Shown one piece after another: positions 23,114-34,080 of a stretch of DNA of 64,000 nt; position 1 is the first letter of the stretch; every line of letters begins with the position of its first letter. Source of the DNA: Blepharisma japonicum (taxonomy: Eukaryota > Ciliophora > Heterotrichea > Heterotrichida > Blepharismidae); assembly GCA_949751835.1 (NCBI GenBank), contig CATKHK010000039.1, positions 124,001 through 188,000 of the forward strand, written 5' to 3'. The translations under genes and the position numbers were made by a program. The notes below the pieces were generated by a model. It did no database searches. It worked only from the letters and a program-made list of their open reading frames with translations, and had not been told where the DNA came from.

Positions 23114-24904
23114 TTATCTTCTCTTCTTTTCGTAGTGCTCAAAATTAGCTACGTATCTTTGGTGAGTAGCATCGTCCATGCAGACTTCTACTTTTGCAAA
23201 AGTTTTTCCTCTTTTTTCCTCTACTTCGTAAGTCGGCATTGTGATGTGAAGCTGCTCTGAAATCCATCCCATCCTCATAGAAAACTCTTCGATTGGAAAT
23301 GTCAAAGTCATTTTCTTTCTTCCCATTACTTTCATCCCCATTTCATCACATGCTTCCAGCAGTTTATTGATATTTATTCCGTATTTTGCACTGATAGCAA
23401 CAATTGGATAGGGAGATTCTTCAATATCTTCTACTTTAAATTCTTTTTCAATTAAATCAACCTTATTCCAAACCTCAATATATCGCTTAAAAAACTTTTC
23501 AGGAGGATAGTTGATGTCGCTAAGGACTTTAAAGACAGCTTTTTTTTGTAATTCTGTAAATGGATGGGATATATCTCTGATATGAAGAACAACATCAGCT
23601 GTTTGGACTCCTTCCAGAGTGGATTTAAATGCTTCAACTAATTCATGAGGAAGATCTGTTATAAAGCCAACAGTGTCTAGCAGAACTGCTGATTGCCCGC
23701 TTGGTAAAGATAGCTTTCTAGCTGTTGTGTTAAGAGTTTGGAATAATAAATCTTCACTAATTAGGTCCTCTCCTGTCAAATAATTCATAAGTGCTGTTTT
23801 CCCAGCATTTGTGTAGCCAATTATAGCAAACGTAGGATAATTTTTCAAAATCCCTTCCTTTCCTTTCTTTACCAATAAATCTTGTGTTCTTTCAATTTCA
23901 GCTTTTAATTTCGCTTCACGGTCATGAATTTGCCTCTTTTCAATTTCCAGCTGCTTTTCTCCTTCCCCGCCCATTTTTCCTGTGCCACCTCTTCCTCTGG
24001 CGCTCACAATTTCCATTTCTTGCAGTCCTCCTCTACTTTAAAATTACGTTCCGAACTTCCCTTGAAAAGCTGACAAAAGTCCTGCCATTGTATTTCCTTC
24101 CCCTCTAACCAGTCTAGTTTTCACATATTTTAGCCAAGCAAGCTCAAGTTGTAATTTTGCAATTTTTGTCCTAGCCCTCTCTGCAAAAATCCTTAAAATA
24201 ATTGACATCCTATCTACAATCATAACTTTCTTTTCAGGATCATTTTCTTTTAATATCTGGTTCCACTTGCTGTATAATAATTACTTATCAAGATTCCTAT
24301 GCTGAAGAGGTGTAAGTGTTGTGTTAATAAAAACAGCCGAAGCTCCTCTTTCTGCAATCACATGCCCAATTTCACGAACTTTTCCTGTCCCAAAATACAA
24401 AGCACTGTTAGGTTTTCTTACTCTTACAAGAGAAGTTGAAGCGATTTCATGCCGAGTTATTGCGTCTTTTCACTCATCCCCTACAAACTCTTCTTCGTCC
24501 GTTGTGTGCTCTTCAAATGGATCTCAATAAAAACTACCATTTACGTAGTATCCTTTCATCCCTGTCCCTGCAATTTCGACATCATCTCAGTTCTTCAGCT
24601 TTTCTCCTTCAATTGTATGTGTAGATTTTGAGTTATGGCGGGGATTTAGCTTTCTGCCATGAGAATTTTCGTCTACTGGTGGAGCTGAAAAATCAATTGC
24701 ATCAGGATATAAAGCTTCTTCGTTGAGCTTTTTGGGTCCCATTTCGACACTTCATCCCAGAGACTTTGCAAGACCAATTGCTTCTTCGGCCATGGCGATT
24801 TCACCTTTTACTCCACGGCTAAATAGATGCTACTGATGAAGCGAGACAGGATGAATGATTATGCATCGCTCTGAGAATAATCTTCTCAGGAAAGTCCTTA
24901 TCAT
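23114..24904 (-). CDS. HflX/GTPBP6-like GTPase, probably mitochondrial
   Basis: Four exons (24904-24834, 24818-24285, 24269-24048, 24032-23114) give 581 residues ending in TAA. The first 26 residues (M-I-R-T-F-L-R-R-L-F, no acidic residue until Glu12) resemble a mitochondrial presequence. The HflX N-terminal domain is followed by the family signature G-T-G-G-L-Q-E-M-E and G-G-E-G-E-K-Q-L-E-I-E-K-R-Q-I. The GTPase motifs are G-Y-T-N-A-G-K-T (348-355), D-T-V-G-F (395) and N-K-V-D (465). HflX proteins split or rescue ribosomes; GTPBP6 does this in mitochondria. TGA codes for several Trp residues in the N-terminal half. Three introns in one gene is the most in this window. Confidence 0.9.
24033..24047 (-). 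other. 15-nt intron 3 (HflX)
   Basis: Minus strand GTAATTTTAAAGTAG, phase 2; retention gives TAA. Splicing restores the conserved F-G-T-G-G-L-Q-E segment. Confidence 0.9.
24270..24284 (-). other. 15-nt intron 2 (HflX)
   Basis: Minus strand GTAATTATTATACAG, phase 2; it ends in CAG instead of TAG. Retention gives TAA directly. Splicing joins L-D-N to K-W-N-Q. Confidence 0.88.
24819..24833 (-). other. 15-nt intron 1 (HflX)
   Basis: Minus strand GTAGCATCTATTTAG, phase 2; unspliced reading gives TAG directly. Splicing yields H-H-R-G-V-K-G. Confidence 0.88.
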
Positions 24905-25155
24905 TTTCTTATTTTACTATTAAAATTTTTATGTTGGCTGATGAATTGTATTATATTTTCATCAAAGCATAATAAATTCCTTATAAGCAAGACGATAAAA
25001 AAATGTGTATGAGCAAGAATCAATGGTCTTAAAAATAAAATTTGGCTTGTTTCATAAAATAATATTTATTGCTAATTTCAAATAATCATTATTTTATCCA
25101 ATAACTGATAGATAGCATTTTTGAATTTATTGTTAATTCAGCATATTAATTAAAA

Positions 25156-26283
25156 ATGTTATATTATATGATTTGGCTGATATTTTTACTTGAATCTGCA
25201 ATTGGAAATGTTATTTTTGTTACTGAAATATCACGACATGGTGCACGTGCACCTAACAAATTATATACTTTCGATTCTAAATACTGAGACTCAAATTTGC
25301 TTGGAGAACTCACCCCTGTTGGAATGAGGCAGCATTATTTGATAGGCCGAGAATTTCGAAGAAGATATTCTCAAGTTACTCCTCTGCTGAGCGAGATATA
25401 TAACTCAAGTGAAATATATGTTCAAGCCACTTCATCAGACCGAACAATCATGAGCGCTTGAAGCCAAATGCTTGGCCTTTACCCATTAGGTACAGGGCCA
25501 AACGTAACATTGCTGAATACAGCACCTCCCATGAATATTAGCACCTATACTGCTTCTATTCAAAATGCCTTAGGCAAGGCTGCACTTACGAATAATATGC
25601 AAGTTATCCCGATTAATGTTATACAAGGCTCAAAAGATCACGTTTTACATGGATATGACTCAGATTCTTGTGCAAGAATCTCCCAAATAAGCGCAACTTT
25701 AAAAAATTCAGCAACATACCTAAATAAGCAAACAAATTGGGCTAATGGAATTTTAAAAACTATTTCATCAGTGTTAGGATTCAAAGTATCTACGATCTCG
25801 TCAGCTTCAAATATACATACAGCACTTGAGTGTGATTTATTCAATGGAAACCCATGGCCACCCGGAATGAATGAAACACTTTTTGAGCAGCTTGCAGAAA
25901 TTCATGGGTTTTCTAAATTTTATACCCCGTTTAACGATACTGAAGCTCAAAAATTATCGTGCTCAGCATTTTTCCAAGAATTAATAGGAAATGTAAAGCA
26001 AGCCTTTGATGGAGGGAATTTAAAATTTGCGTATTATTCAGCTCATGATACAACTCTTGCTGCGTTTCTCTCTTGCTTAGATCTTGTTCAAGAATATAAT
26101 CCACCATTTGCATCAACTTTAGTGTTTGAGGTTTATCAAAATGCTACTGTAGCTCTGATTTACAATGATGTTTTAAAAGAAATTCCAAGTTGTTCAAATA
26201 TTTACTGTCCTGTGGATGAATTTTATGAAATTTTAAATTCCACATATGTACCAGATCTCGAAACTGCCTGCAAGCTTCAATAA
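25156..26283 (+). CDS. histidine acid phosphatase, secreted or lysosomal
   Basis: 375 residues with TAA stop. The start is hydrophobic (M-L-Y-Y-M-I-W-L-I-F-L-L), a good signal peptide; a second in-frame ATG lies 12 nt downstream. The catalytic R-H-G-A-R-A-P motif is at residues 27-33, and the distal H-D (S-A-H-D-T-T) at 297-298, so both active-site parts of the branch-2 histidine phosphatase fold are intact. Several Cys and N-x-S/T sites fit an exported glycoprotein. Two Trp codons near residues 50 and 100 are TGA. Family members hydrolyse phosphomonoesters in lysosomes, phagosomes or outside the cell. Convergent with EBP1, 35 bp apart. Confidence 0.92.
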
Positions 26284-26318
26284 ATTAATTTCTATATTTA
26301 TGCCTAAATGCTAATTAG

Positions 26319-27512
26319 TTATTCTGCCTTGGTTTCCTCTGCTTTGTTTTCTTCTTCCTTGCTTTCTCCCTCTTGAGCTGCTGCTTTTTTCTTTTTCTTA
26401 TTCTTTTTCGCTTTCTTTGGCTTAGCTGCTGCAACAGTTGCCATAGGAGTTGCTAACAAAGCTTTGACGGCTTCATCAGTAACTGTTTTCTCAGTTTGGC
26501 AGAATTCTGGGCTGAAAATGAGTGGTGTAATTACAATTGTCCCTGTTTCAAGAATCAAAACTGTGACTTTGAACTGTGCGACTAAATCGCCTGGTTTCTC
26601 AGTAATAACTGGAAAACTATAAAGCATATTGTGATTCAAACACTCAGATACACCGACTCTTGCATTTCTCTGATCTGCAAAAGATCTCAGAGAGAAAAGC
26701 AAGGTTGGGAATCTCCTGTTTACTTCAGTCAAAAAGTTTCTTGAACTTTTAAGCTTCAAGTTGTAAGTCATATCTAATGCTCTTTGGAAAACTGTGGTTC
26801 TTGTCTCTGCTTCTTTTGGCTTTCCTTCTCCAGTTGATATAAAAATATCAATAATATATGCTTCATTAGCTCCAAACTTGAACTCTTCTACATGCTGGTC
26901 AAAATTCTCCTTTCCAATGATCACATGGTTTCCATCAATTACATGCTGCTTGATCTCATGTGAAAGGACTCCTTCAAGTACATTGCATTGGTAGTCAGTT
27001 GCAATTTTGTTAAAAACTTCAGTGACTTCGAGGTTTGAGTTTCCTGGCTTAATAAGCCTAAGTGCAGCTTGGATTGCATTATATGCAGCCAATACAACAT
27101 CAGCTTTGTTTCCAGTAATTGGGGTCTCTGCTGAGGCTCCTACCACTAAAGAAGTAGCTGCATTCGCGATATACCCATCAATATGTGCACCTAATTCAAT
27201 TTTAATCAAATCTCCTGGCTGAAGAGTAGATGATTCTTCTGGCAGTGGGCTATAATGAGCACACACGTTGTTTACTGAAATACAAGTAGGAATGGCAATT
27301 CCTTTTTCGATTGGAGCGCTTGTGAAAACTGTAGCGAGGCCTTGTTCAATTAGCTGATCGCCATTGGTGCAAAGTGTGGAAATATCAGCGCCTGCTTGGC
27401 ATTGAGGGACTAAAGCTTGGAGAGCTCTGTTTACTATGTTTGCGGCTTCTCTGTACTTGCTTACTACGCTAGCATTTGTAAGTCCCTTTGCTACTTGTTC
27501 TTCTGTCTCCAT
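26319..27512 (-). CDS. PA2G4: EBP1/PA2G4-like protein (pita-bread fold)
   Basis: 397 residues ending in TAA. The sequence aligns by eye with proliferation-associated protein 2G4: K-Y-R-E-A-A-N-I-V-N-R-A-L near the start, P-T-C-I-S-V-N-N-V-C-A-H-Y-S-P, G-D-L-I-K-I-E-L-G-A-H-I-D-G-Y and a Lys-rich C-terminus. It has the methionine-aminopeptidase fold but lacks most metal ligands (E-L-G-A-H-I-D-G-Y keeps one Asp). It is therefore a non-catalytic, ribosome/RNA-associated growth regulator by family knowledge. There is no Trp codon of either kind in it. The tail alternates Lys and Ala/Glu runs. Confidence 0.93.
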   Translation of the reverse strand: METEEQVAKGLTNASVVSKYREAANIVNRALQALVPQCQAGADISTLCTNGDQLIEQGLATVFTSAPIEKGIAIPTCISVNNVCAHYSPLPEESSTLQPGDLIKIELGAHIDGYIANAATSLVVGASAETPITGNKADVVLAAYNAIQAALRLIKPGNSNLEVTEVFNKIATDYQCNVLEGVLSHEIKQHVIDGNHVIIGKENFDQHVEEFKFGANEAYIIDIFISTGEGKPKEAETRTTVFQRALDMTYNLKLKSSRNFLTEVNRRFPTLLFSLRSFADQRNARVGVSECLNHNMLYSFPVITEKPGDLVAQFKVTVLILETGTIVITPLIFSPEFCQTEKTVTDEAVKALLATPMATVAAAKPKKAKKNKKKKKAAAQEGESKEEENKAEETKAE

Positions 27513-27603
27513 TAATTACAAGATGTTGCTGACCAGACAAATGCATATGGAAATACAATTATTTAGATACACTACTTACTTGGAAAATTGGTTAATCAGC
27601 TGA

Positions 27604-28536
27604 TTAGTATGAAGAAATCTCTTCTTTGATTGTCTCTCGGTAGCGGTAAAGCATATTGTACAGATCTTTCATGGACCAAGTGCATAATTCTTGATACTCG
27701 TTTTCTAAGAAATATTGAATTTTTGCAGGGGATTCTCCAGCTTGATAAAGAGCAATCGCTTGAGCTTTAATGTTGTCAGGGATATAGCGATTTTTAGCTG
27801 TCATCTTTATTTGCTCTTCAGTCAACAAAGTATGAGTGTGATCAAGCTTGCTTGTGGTTACAGTCCAGCAGTCTTCTCTTTTTCTTAAAATTATGTGGCA
27901 TTTGCACATAGTTTTCGTGCTTTTTCTGTTTCTTTTGCGGTCTGAATCTCTTTTTCTGGCTTTTCCACGAGCTGAACAAGCATATTCTTGATATACATTG
28001 TGCTTGCTGTTTCCTTTGCAGATGTTGAATCCTGACTTATTAGCAAACTTTTGAAAAGTATACAATGCATCTTCTAGCGTCTCAAATTTTGCTCCAATGG
28101 ATAGACAATCAGGATCAGCATAAAGATCGATATCAAGTGAACTACCCATTCCGCTAAGGCTACTCAGATAATCAAAATCATCTTTAAATGGAGAGACACT
28201 CTTTTCTTCATCTTCAGATTTGACTATAGAAGGTACAGATGGAGAACTAAAACTTGGAGAAATCATGTAAAAGTCTAATGCAATTCGATTAAGAGCCTGT
28301 GCTGCTCCATTGATATATTTTGCAACACGCTCATTTTCACTATTAGTGAGATCTATTTATTTTTTACCTGAGCGCAGTGTCGAGTTTGCTGAATCTTTCA
28401 AGACGTATATCAAGTTATTTACATTAAGAATAATGCTGTTCAAAGCTTCTGCAGTTGACATAACAGAAGATAATAATTCGTCTTTATCTCCATTGTTCTC
28501 ACTCCAGCTCATAGGAGATTGTAAAAGCCAGTTCAT
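27604..28536 (-). CDS. FAR1-type DNA-binding domain protein
   Basis: Exons 28536-28368 and 28352-27604 give 305 residues ending in TAA. The first ~85 residues are helical and unassigned. Residues about 145-240 match the FAR1/WRKY-GCM1 zinc fold of Mutator-derived factors: F-x-T-x-x-D-A, a basic block K-A-R-K-R-D-S-D-R-K-R, then C-K-C-H-I-I-L-R-K and W-T-V-T-T-S-K-L-D-H-T-H. The end is a helical tail without a transposase DDE core. It may be a transcription factor or a domesticated transposase fragment. Starting instead at the later ATG 28266 would skip the intron, but the upstream exon is open and joined by a consensus intron, so I prefer 28536. Confidence 0.78.
28353..28367 (-). other. 15-nt intron (FAR1 gene)
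   Basis: Minus strand GTAAAAAATAAATAG, phase 1. Retention leads to an in-frame TAA inside the intron. Splicing joins L-R-S to D-L-T-N-S. Confidence 0.75.
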
Positions 28537-28786
28537 TTGATTTATTAAAATAAAAATTTATTTTAAAGATATCATATGGCGCTATTAATCGGCATCTTTG
28601 TAGCAGAGTATATTAATATCGCCTCAAATTTCATCGTAGAAGGAAAAATAGTCTTATTGACATTTTAATAAAAATTAAGTTTCCTTAATGCCAATTAAGC
28701 TAAATCAATAAAAATATTTTACTTAGCCTGCAGGAATTTATTTCCATTCATTTTTAATTATAAAAAATTAAATATTTAATCTGTAA

Positions 28787-30277
28787 ATGAATAGATCAAA
28801 TTGCAGGCCAGCCTCGAGCGATATGACAGCAATTCGACCACCTTCAGGTAAAAGTCATAATATTGGCCACTACATTATATCAGATACTATAGGTGAAGGG
28901 AATTTTGGTAAAGTAAAGCTTGGAACTCATGTTTTAACAGGTGAAAAGGTTGCTGTTAAAATTTTTGATAAATCCAAAATAACAGATGATGAAGACATGA
29001 TCAGGATCACAAGAGAAATCGAAATATTGAAAGGTATAAGACATCCTAACCTAATTCAGCTTTTTGAAACTGTTGAGAACTCCAAACAGATTTACCTCAT
29101 AATGGAATATATAAGTAATGGAGACTTGCTTGAGTATATTATTAAGAATAGAAAACTTGCTGAGCCTCTAGCTCAAAAATTTTTCCTTCAAATTTTACGA
29201 GGGATAGAAGAGCTGCACAATTTAAATATTTCTCATCGAGACTTGAAGCCAAAAAATATCCTTATTGATGATGATTTTAACTTAAAAATTGTAGATTTTG
29301 GACTAAGCAGAAAGCATGATACAGATGAATTTTTAAAAACTTCATGTGGCAGTCCTTCATATTTGGCACCAGAAGTTTTAATAGGGAAAGAATATGATGG
29401 AAGCAAAGCTGACATTTGAAGTTGTGGAGTAATTCTCTTTGTTATGCTCTGTGGCTATCTTCCATTTGATGATACAAATGTAGCATCTCTGTATAAAAAA
29501 ATTATTGCTAATTCATACTACTTTCCTAAGTGAATTAGCGCTGAAGCAAAAGATTTGATCAAATCTATTCTTAAAGCTGACCCTGAAGAGAGATTAAGCA
29601 TTGAATTAATTAGAAAGCATCAATGATTTAATGTGGAGAACCTAGAAGGCGAGTATGACAGTGGAAATGCAATTGATGAAACGATTTTTAATCAATTAAG
29701 AATGATTGGATTTAATATTACTGGATTAAAAAAGGCTTTGTTGAAAAATAAGAAAACTCATCTTACAGCTACCTACTATTTACTATATAACAAGAAAAAA
29801 CTGTCAAAGAAAAGCGCTAGCCCAAAAGAAAAATTTGAAAATTTAGTGAAAAAAGAGGAAATCTTGTGCAATACAGTCAAAATTAGAGATAAATTAATTA
29901 ATAATCCTTATGAACTTAGAACACCGATTGATCTACTACAAAAGTATCAAAAATTGAAACAAGATAAAGGAAGATCAAAAACCCCTTCAGAAGACAGGAG
30001 CTATGGAGTTCGGTCTATTTCTCCATACTCAAGAATTGTGCATAAAATTTTACCATCAAGTAAAGCTAGCACAAATACTGCATTTCTTCCAACTCAGCCA
30101 CTTAAGCCACTAAGTAAAAATTACATAGGGAGTAACCATTATAAAATAGTAAGGAACTCATATAGTCCTGAATCTACTCTTAATTCAGCTCGCAATTCCC
30201 AGGTAAGATCAAAATTGATACGGCACTATAGAAATCAGACACCCTCCAATCTTTTTAATGATATAACTACTAATTAA
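28787..30277 (+). CDS. AMPK/SNF1-like Ser/Thr kinase with UBA-like region
   Basis: 496 residues with TAA stop. Kinase about 28-280: I-G-E-G-N-F-G-K-V loop, V-A-V-K-I (Lys58), H-R-D-L-K-P-K-N (150-157; the usual E is K), D-F-G (170), and activation segment [14 protein letters not shown], which is AMPK/SNF1-type with Thr184 the expected LKB1-type site. The conserved Trp of D-I-W-S-C-G is TGA at 29417-29419, direct evidence for the code. Residues about 285-325 form a UBA-like three-helix region, as in AMPK-related kinases. The tail is basic, Ser-rich and disordered. Confidence 0.92.
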
Positions 30278-30378
30278 ATGCTGCTGTATAACCTCTGGAA
30301 AGTTATGAAATTATAAATTGTAGGAAATAATACTATAGAGTTAATCTCTTTTAAGAAGCATATATAAAAAGCTTTTAA

Positions 30379-31176
30379 TTAAAGCATCCACTCCAAGTGA
30401 GGATTTAATCTAAATGCTCTTTGATAATACTTGACTGACTCAGTTGCTTGATGAGCTCTTTCGAGATCTTGTGCGATCTTTAAGTATTGCATTGCAAGCT
30501 GATTATTATCAAATTTTTGAGGGTCATATGGGGCATCTCTTTCATAAATAATGTCAAGTCTTATGGCATGCTTTTCTCCTGAATCGACCATTCCTCCTTC
30601 ATGTATAACGTTTTGCATCATTGCACAAGCATCTCCAGCTTTTGGCTCAAAGGCAACTCTAACAGTTTCTTCATCATTGTATAGCACTGTTCTACCTCCT
30701 TCATAATCGTCGTTAAGATAGATCAAAATAGTTATCATGCTTCTAAGATCCTCATTTTTAAAATATATTCCGTCTTTGTGCTTTGTAAACTGTCCACCAG
30801 GTAAGTATTTTAAAAAGCTAATCCTTTCATTAACTCCTCACAGCTTCCATGATCCCTCTAAAAACGACCCTAATTCAGAGTCTTCTTGATTAAATACAAG
30901 CGGATTTGGAAGAAGTGCCTTAATTCTGTCAAAAAATTGCAGCGATAATTGATCAAGATCCGCCTTATATCGATAAGATATTCTTTTTGGAAAAATTTCT
31001 ACTTCATCAGCCCTTTTGTAAGCTGATGTATCTAGTTCTTCATCATGTACAATATTTTGTAAAAAGAGTTGGCATTCCTCCTTACTGAGGAGACCTTTAA
31101 TTCCCCACGTTCTTGGAACTCCACAAATCTCTTCTATCACTGGGCTTACTTCATCAAACAATCTTATGTCGGTCAT
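30379..31176 (-). CDS. prolyl-4-hydroxylase-like 2OG-Fe(II) dioxygenase
   Basis: 265 residues ending in TAA, with TGA Trp at residue 113. The iron and 2-oxoglutarate ligands are all visible: His133-x-Asp135 (F-T-K-H-K-D-G), His192 (V-I-H-E-G-G) and the 2OG-binding Arg206 (H-A-I-R-L-D). The strands L-K-Y-L-P-G-G-Q-F and L-I-Y-L-N-D-D-Y-E-G-G fit the P4Hc fold. There is no signal peptide, so it is probably cytosolic. After the core, ~45 residues of helix (A-M-Q-Y-L-K-I-A-Q-D and Y-Y-Q-R-A-F-R-L-N-P) look like a single TPR-like hairpin. Substrate unknown. Convergent with the AMPK-like kinase. Confidence 0.88.
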
Positions 31177-31445
31177 GAACAGTATAATATCTTATATTTT
31201 GGTGGGCATATTATCTTATTTAGGATCCAATCAAAATCAATTTAGATTTTATTTTCTGTTTTGAAGTCTTTTTAAGTTTTAATTTATTTTAAGTAATTTA
31301 ATATTATAAGAAGGAGTTTTCAATAAACTGCAGGCGTCAGAATGAATACAAATTTTTTTTTAGATGGAATAATTAATTTTATAAACAAAACAACTAATGA
31401 GTATTTTTGGATTATTTCCAGTTCTTTTTTTAATTACTAATTACA

Positions 31446-32921
31446 ATGGGTTGCTGCCCATCTGCAAAGCCAAAGGAATTGATTGTAAACAACTCAGCTC
31501 CTCCTACAGCTCGAAGCGTGCTTGACATAAAAATCCATCCAGGAGCTTTTGTTAAGCCTCATGGAATCCCTTTCAAACAGCTTTATATGCTAGGAAATTT
31601 AATTGGAAAAGGAAGCTTTGGAGAGGTAAGACGCTGCACCCACCGACTCTCAGGACTATTAAGAGCAGTAAAAATATACAGAAAATTAGGCAACGAATCT
31701 GAAGCAGACCAAGAAGGAAGTATGGCTCAGGAAACAGAAATTCTTAAATTACTAGACCATCCCAATATTATCAGAATATACGATTTCTTTGAAGACGATG
31801 AAAACTACTATTTGGTCATGGAATATTGTGAAGGAGGAGAACTTTTCAAGAAAATTTCCAAATTATCAAGGTTCAGCGAAACACAAGCTGCAGAAATCAT
31901 GAGGCAGCTTCTTTCAGTCGTTGCATTTTGCCATGGTTTAGGCATTGTACATAGAGATCTAAAGCCTGAAAATATAATGATCGAAGAAAGAGGTCAAAGT
32001 TTTCATTTGAAAATAGGAGACTTCGGGACAGCTGTGAAACTAAAAGAGAACGAATTAATGGAAGGAATCGTCGGGACAATTTTTTATATGGCTCCTGAAG
32101 TTTTTACCGGAAAATATAACGAAAAATGTGATATATGGAGCTGCGGTGTAATTATGTATATATTACTGACTGGACGACCACCATTTCCAGGGAAAACAGA
32201 CGATAAAATAATCGAAAGAATCAAAATTGGAGAATATAAAACAGACTTACCCATTTTCCAAGAAATTTCTCCTGATGCGCTTGATCTAATTAAAAAAATG
32301 TTGGTACCTCAAGCAGAACGAATTTCTGCAAGCCAAGCTTTAAGTCATCCTTGAATAACCTCTAATATTAGCTATGAAACTATTAACAAAGGGACTTTGG
32401 ATCATATATTGGAGAATTTAAAACAGTTTTCTAACACACTCAAACTAAGAGACACAATCATGTCTTTTATTGCTGCACAAATAGTCAATAATAAAGATTT
32501 CAAAGAAATCAGACAAATTTTTTCTGTAATTGATAAGGACGGAGATGGAAAAATAGGGCGCGAAGACCTAATTGATCATCTGCAAAGGCGAATGTCATAT
32601 GATAAGGTTGCAGGCCAAGTGGAAAAAATTATTAAACAAGTTGATGCTGATATGGATGGATACATACAATATACAGAATACCTAAAAGCGTCTATTGATA
32701 AAAATATTTTGCTATCTAGAACAAATTTATATTTAGCCTTTTCAATTTTTGATATTGATAAAAATGGAATGCTTTCTGTAGATGAACTCATGAATTGACT
32801 TGCTAGCAGTGAAAATCTGGATATTGAGATTTGGAAAGAGCTATTAAAAGAGGCAGATAAAAACGGAGATGGTCAAATAGATCTGAGCGAGTTCACTGAG
32901 TTTCTTCTTGATAAGTTTTAA
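31446..32921 (+). CDS. CDPK: calcium-dependent protein kinase (CDPK)
   Basis: 491 residues ending in TAA. The start M-G-C-C predicts N-myristoylation plus palmitoylation, so it is likely membrane-bound. The kinase domain is about 46-305 (G-K-G-S-F-G-E-V, V-H-R-D-L-K-P-E-N, G-D-F-G, M-A-P-E), ending at H-P-W, where the Trp is TGA. An autoinhibitory/junction segment follows. Four EF-hand loops start at residues 363 (D-K-D-G-D-G), 400 (D-A-D-M-D-G), 436 (D-I-D-K-N-G) and 471 (D-K-N-G-D-G); all keep acidic ligands at loop position 12. It should couple Ca2+ signals to phosphorylation. CEP19 follows 30 bp downstream on the same strand. Confidence 0.95.
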
Positions 32922-32951
32922 TATTAACTACAATATTTAAATTCTAGAATC

Positions 32952-33455
32952 ATGTCTTTAGATATCTTTCCCGACTTCCTTCCGAAGCGTTTCGGACTAA
33001 AATATGACCCTCCCACAATAGTGTTAGAATATCTAGTTCCTTCCACTGGCAAACTCTACCATCACAAGATGAGATTACGTGAGCTACAGTATCAAGATAA
33101 CCCTCGAGATTGAATTCAAAAGCTCAGAAAGAAGCACAGTATGTACCTTCCCCCAGCCAAAATTTCTGACGACCAAATAGTAGACCTCATTCGCCACCTC
33201 CAACAAAAGCTAGAAAATGAGAATCCTCGACGACCCAGCAGAAATTCAGGATCACCCACAAAGGACGAAATTGATTTAAATAAATTGACGCCTGAAGAAG
33301 TTTTGCTCCATAAGCAGCAAATGGATAAAGTTTTTAGACAGAATGCCAAACGGCCAGGGGATCCTGGATATGAATATGATGTAAGAAAAGAATTCAAAGT
33401 TGTTGAAGATAGTGGCTGGGACGAAGATGAGGAAGAGGATGATATTATTTTATAA
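32952..33455 (+). CDS. CEP19: CEP19-like centriolar/ciliary protein
   Basis: 167 residues ending in TAA, one Trp as TGA. The N-terminal strand L-K-Y-D-P-P-T-I-V-L-E-Y and the block L-N-K-L-T-P-E-E-V-L-L-H-K, then M-D-K-V-F-R-Q-N and Y-D-V-R-K-E-F, then S-G-W-D, closely follow CEP19. CEP19 recruits RABL2 and IFT-B at the base of cilia in animals and Chlamydomonas, so a basal-body role is expected here. The acidic C-terminal tail (D-E-D-E-E-E-D-D) is also typical. Confidence 0.9.
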
Positions 33456-33558
33456 GATGGAATAGCCTATCATTCTAAAATAAAGTACTTTAAGCAAATT
33501 GTTTTTAATTTGAGGAAAAATTTAAATTAGGCGTTTGAAATAATAGGTTAAAAAATCA

Positions 33559-34080
33559 ATGAAAAAGTGGAACGATCGCTTTTTTGTGATCCCAAGCAAA
33601 GATAATCAATGTAGTCATGATTTTTTCAGGCAATATTTTGATAAACCTTCTAAAGGAAAACTAGTAAGACTCTGCACACCTACACAGCAAAAGCTGTATG
33701 AAACTCCTAATTTAAGATCGACGCTTGATAAACTATCACATAGAATCCCAAGAACTTCAAATGTTTGGAGACCTGCCTCAAGAACTTTAGAAAAAGGCTG
33801 AAATGACCGGTTTTCTGTTGCCTTTTCTAAAGACAATGAAAAATACCCAATCCCATTGAGAGAATATTTTGATAATCCTAAAATTTTCTCAACATATGCA
33901 TCAAAAAGTAGCTTTGAGCTTTTGAAAACTCAAAGCACCAAACAATTTACGCTAAAATCGAAAGAATCTTTCGGGACTCCTACGAAACAATATTTTCGCA
34001 CAAGAAAAAATCGCAATTCGGCGAGAAATAGCGAACAACTGAAATTAAAAAAGAGCATCGAGCTAAAAAATTCTCTTTAA
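33559..34080 (+). CDS. unknown basic protein with an internal repeat
   Basis: 173 residues with TAA stop. Two copies of a W-N-D-R-F-x-V motif, each followed by S-K-D-N and then (L/F)-R-(Q/E)-Y-F-D, start near residues 4 and 82; the second Trp is TGA at 33799. The shared spacing suggests an internal duplication. The C-terminus is Lys/Arg/Ser-rich with K-x-Y-F-R-T-R. Not recognised. It could be a ciliate cytoskeletal protein. Confidence 0.65.

Noticed and set aside
23114-24904. Bacterial contamination or recent transfer for HflX and transhydrogenase
   Set aside because: HflX carries three micro-introns and TGA-Trp codons, and the transhydrogenase is a protist-type fusion; both fit the host genome.
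27604-28266. Starting the FAR1 gene at the ATG 28266 without an intron
   Set aside because: An upstream exon is open and joins by a consensus 15-nt intron; kept as a possible alternative only.
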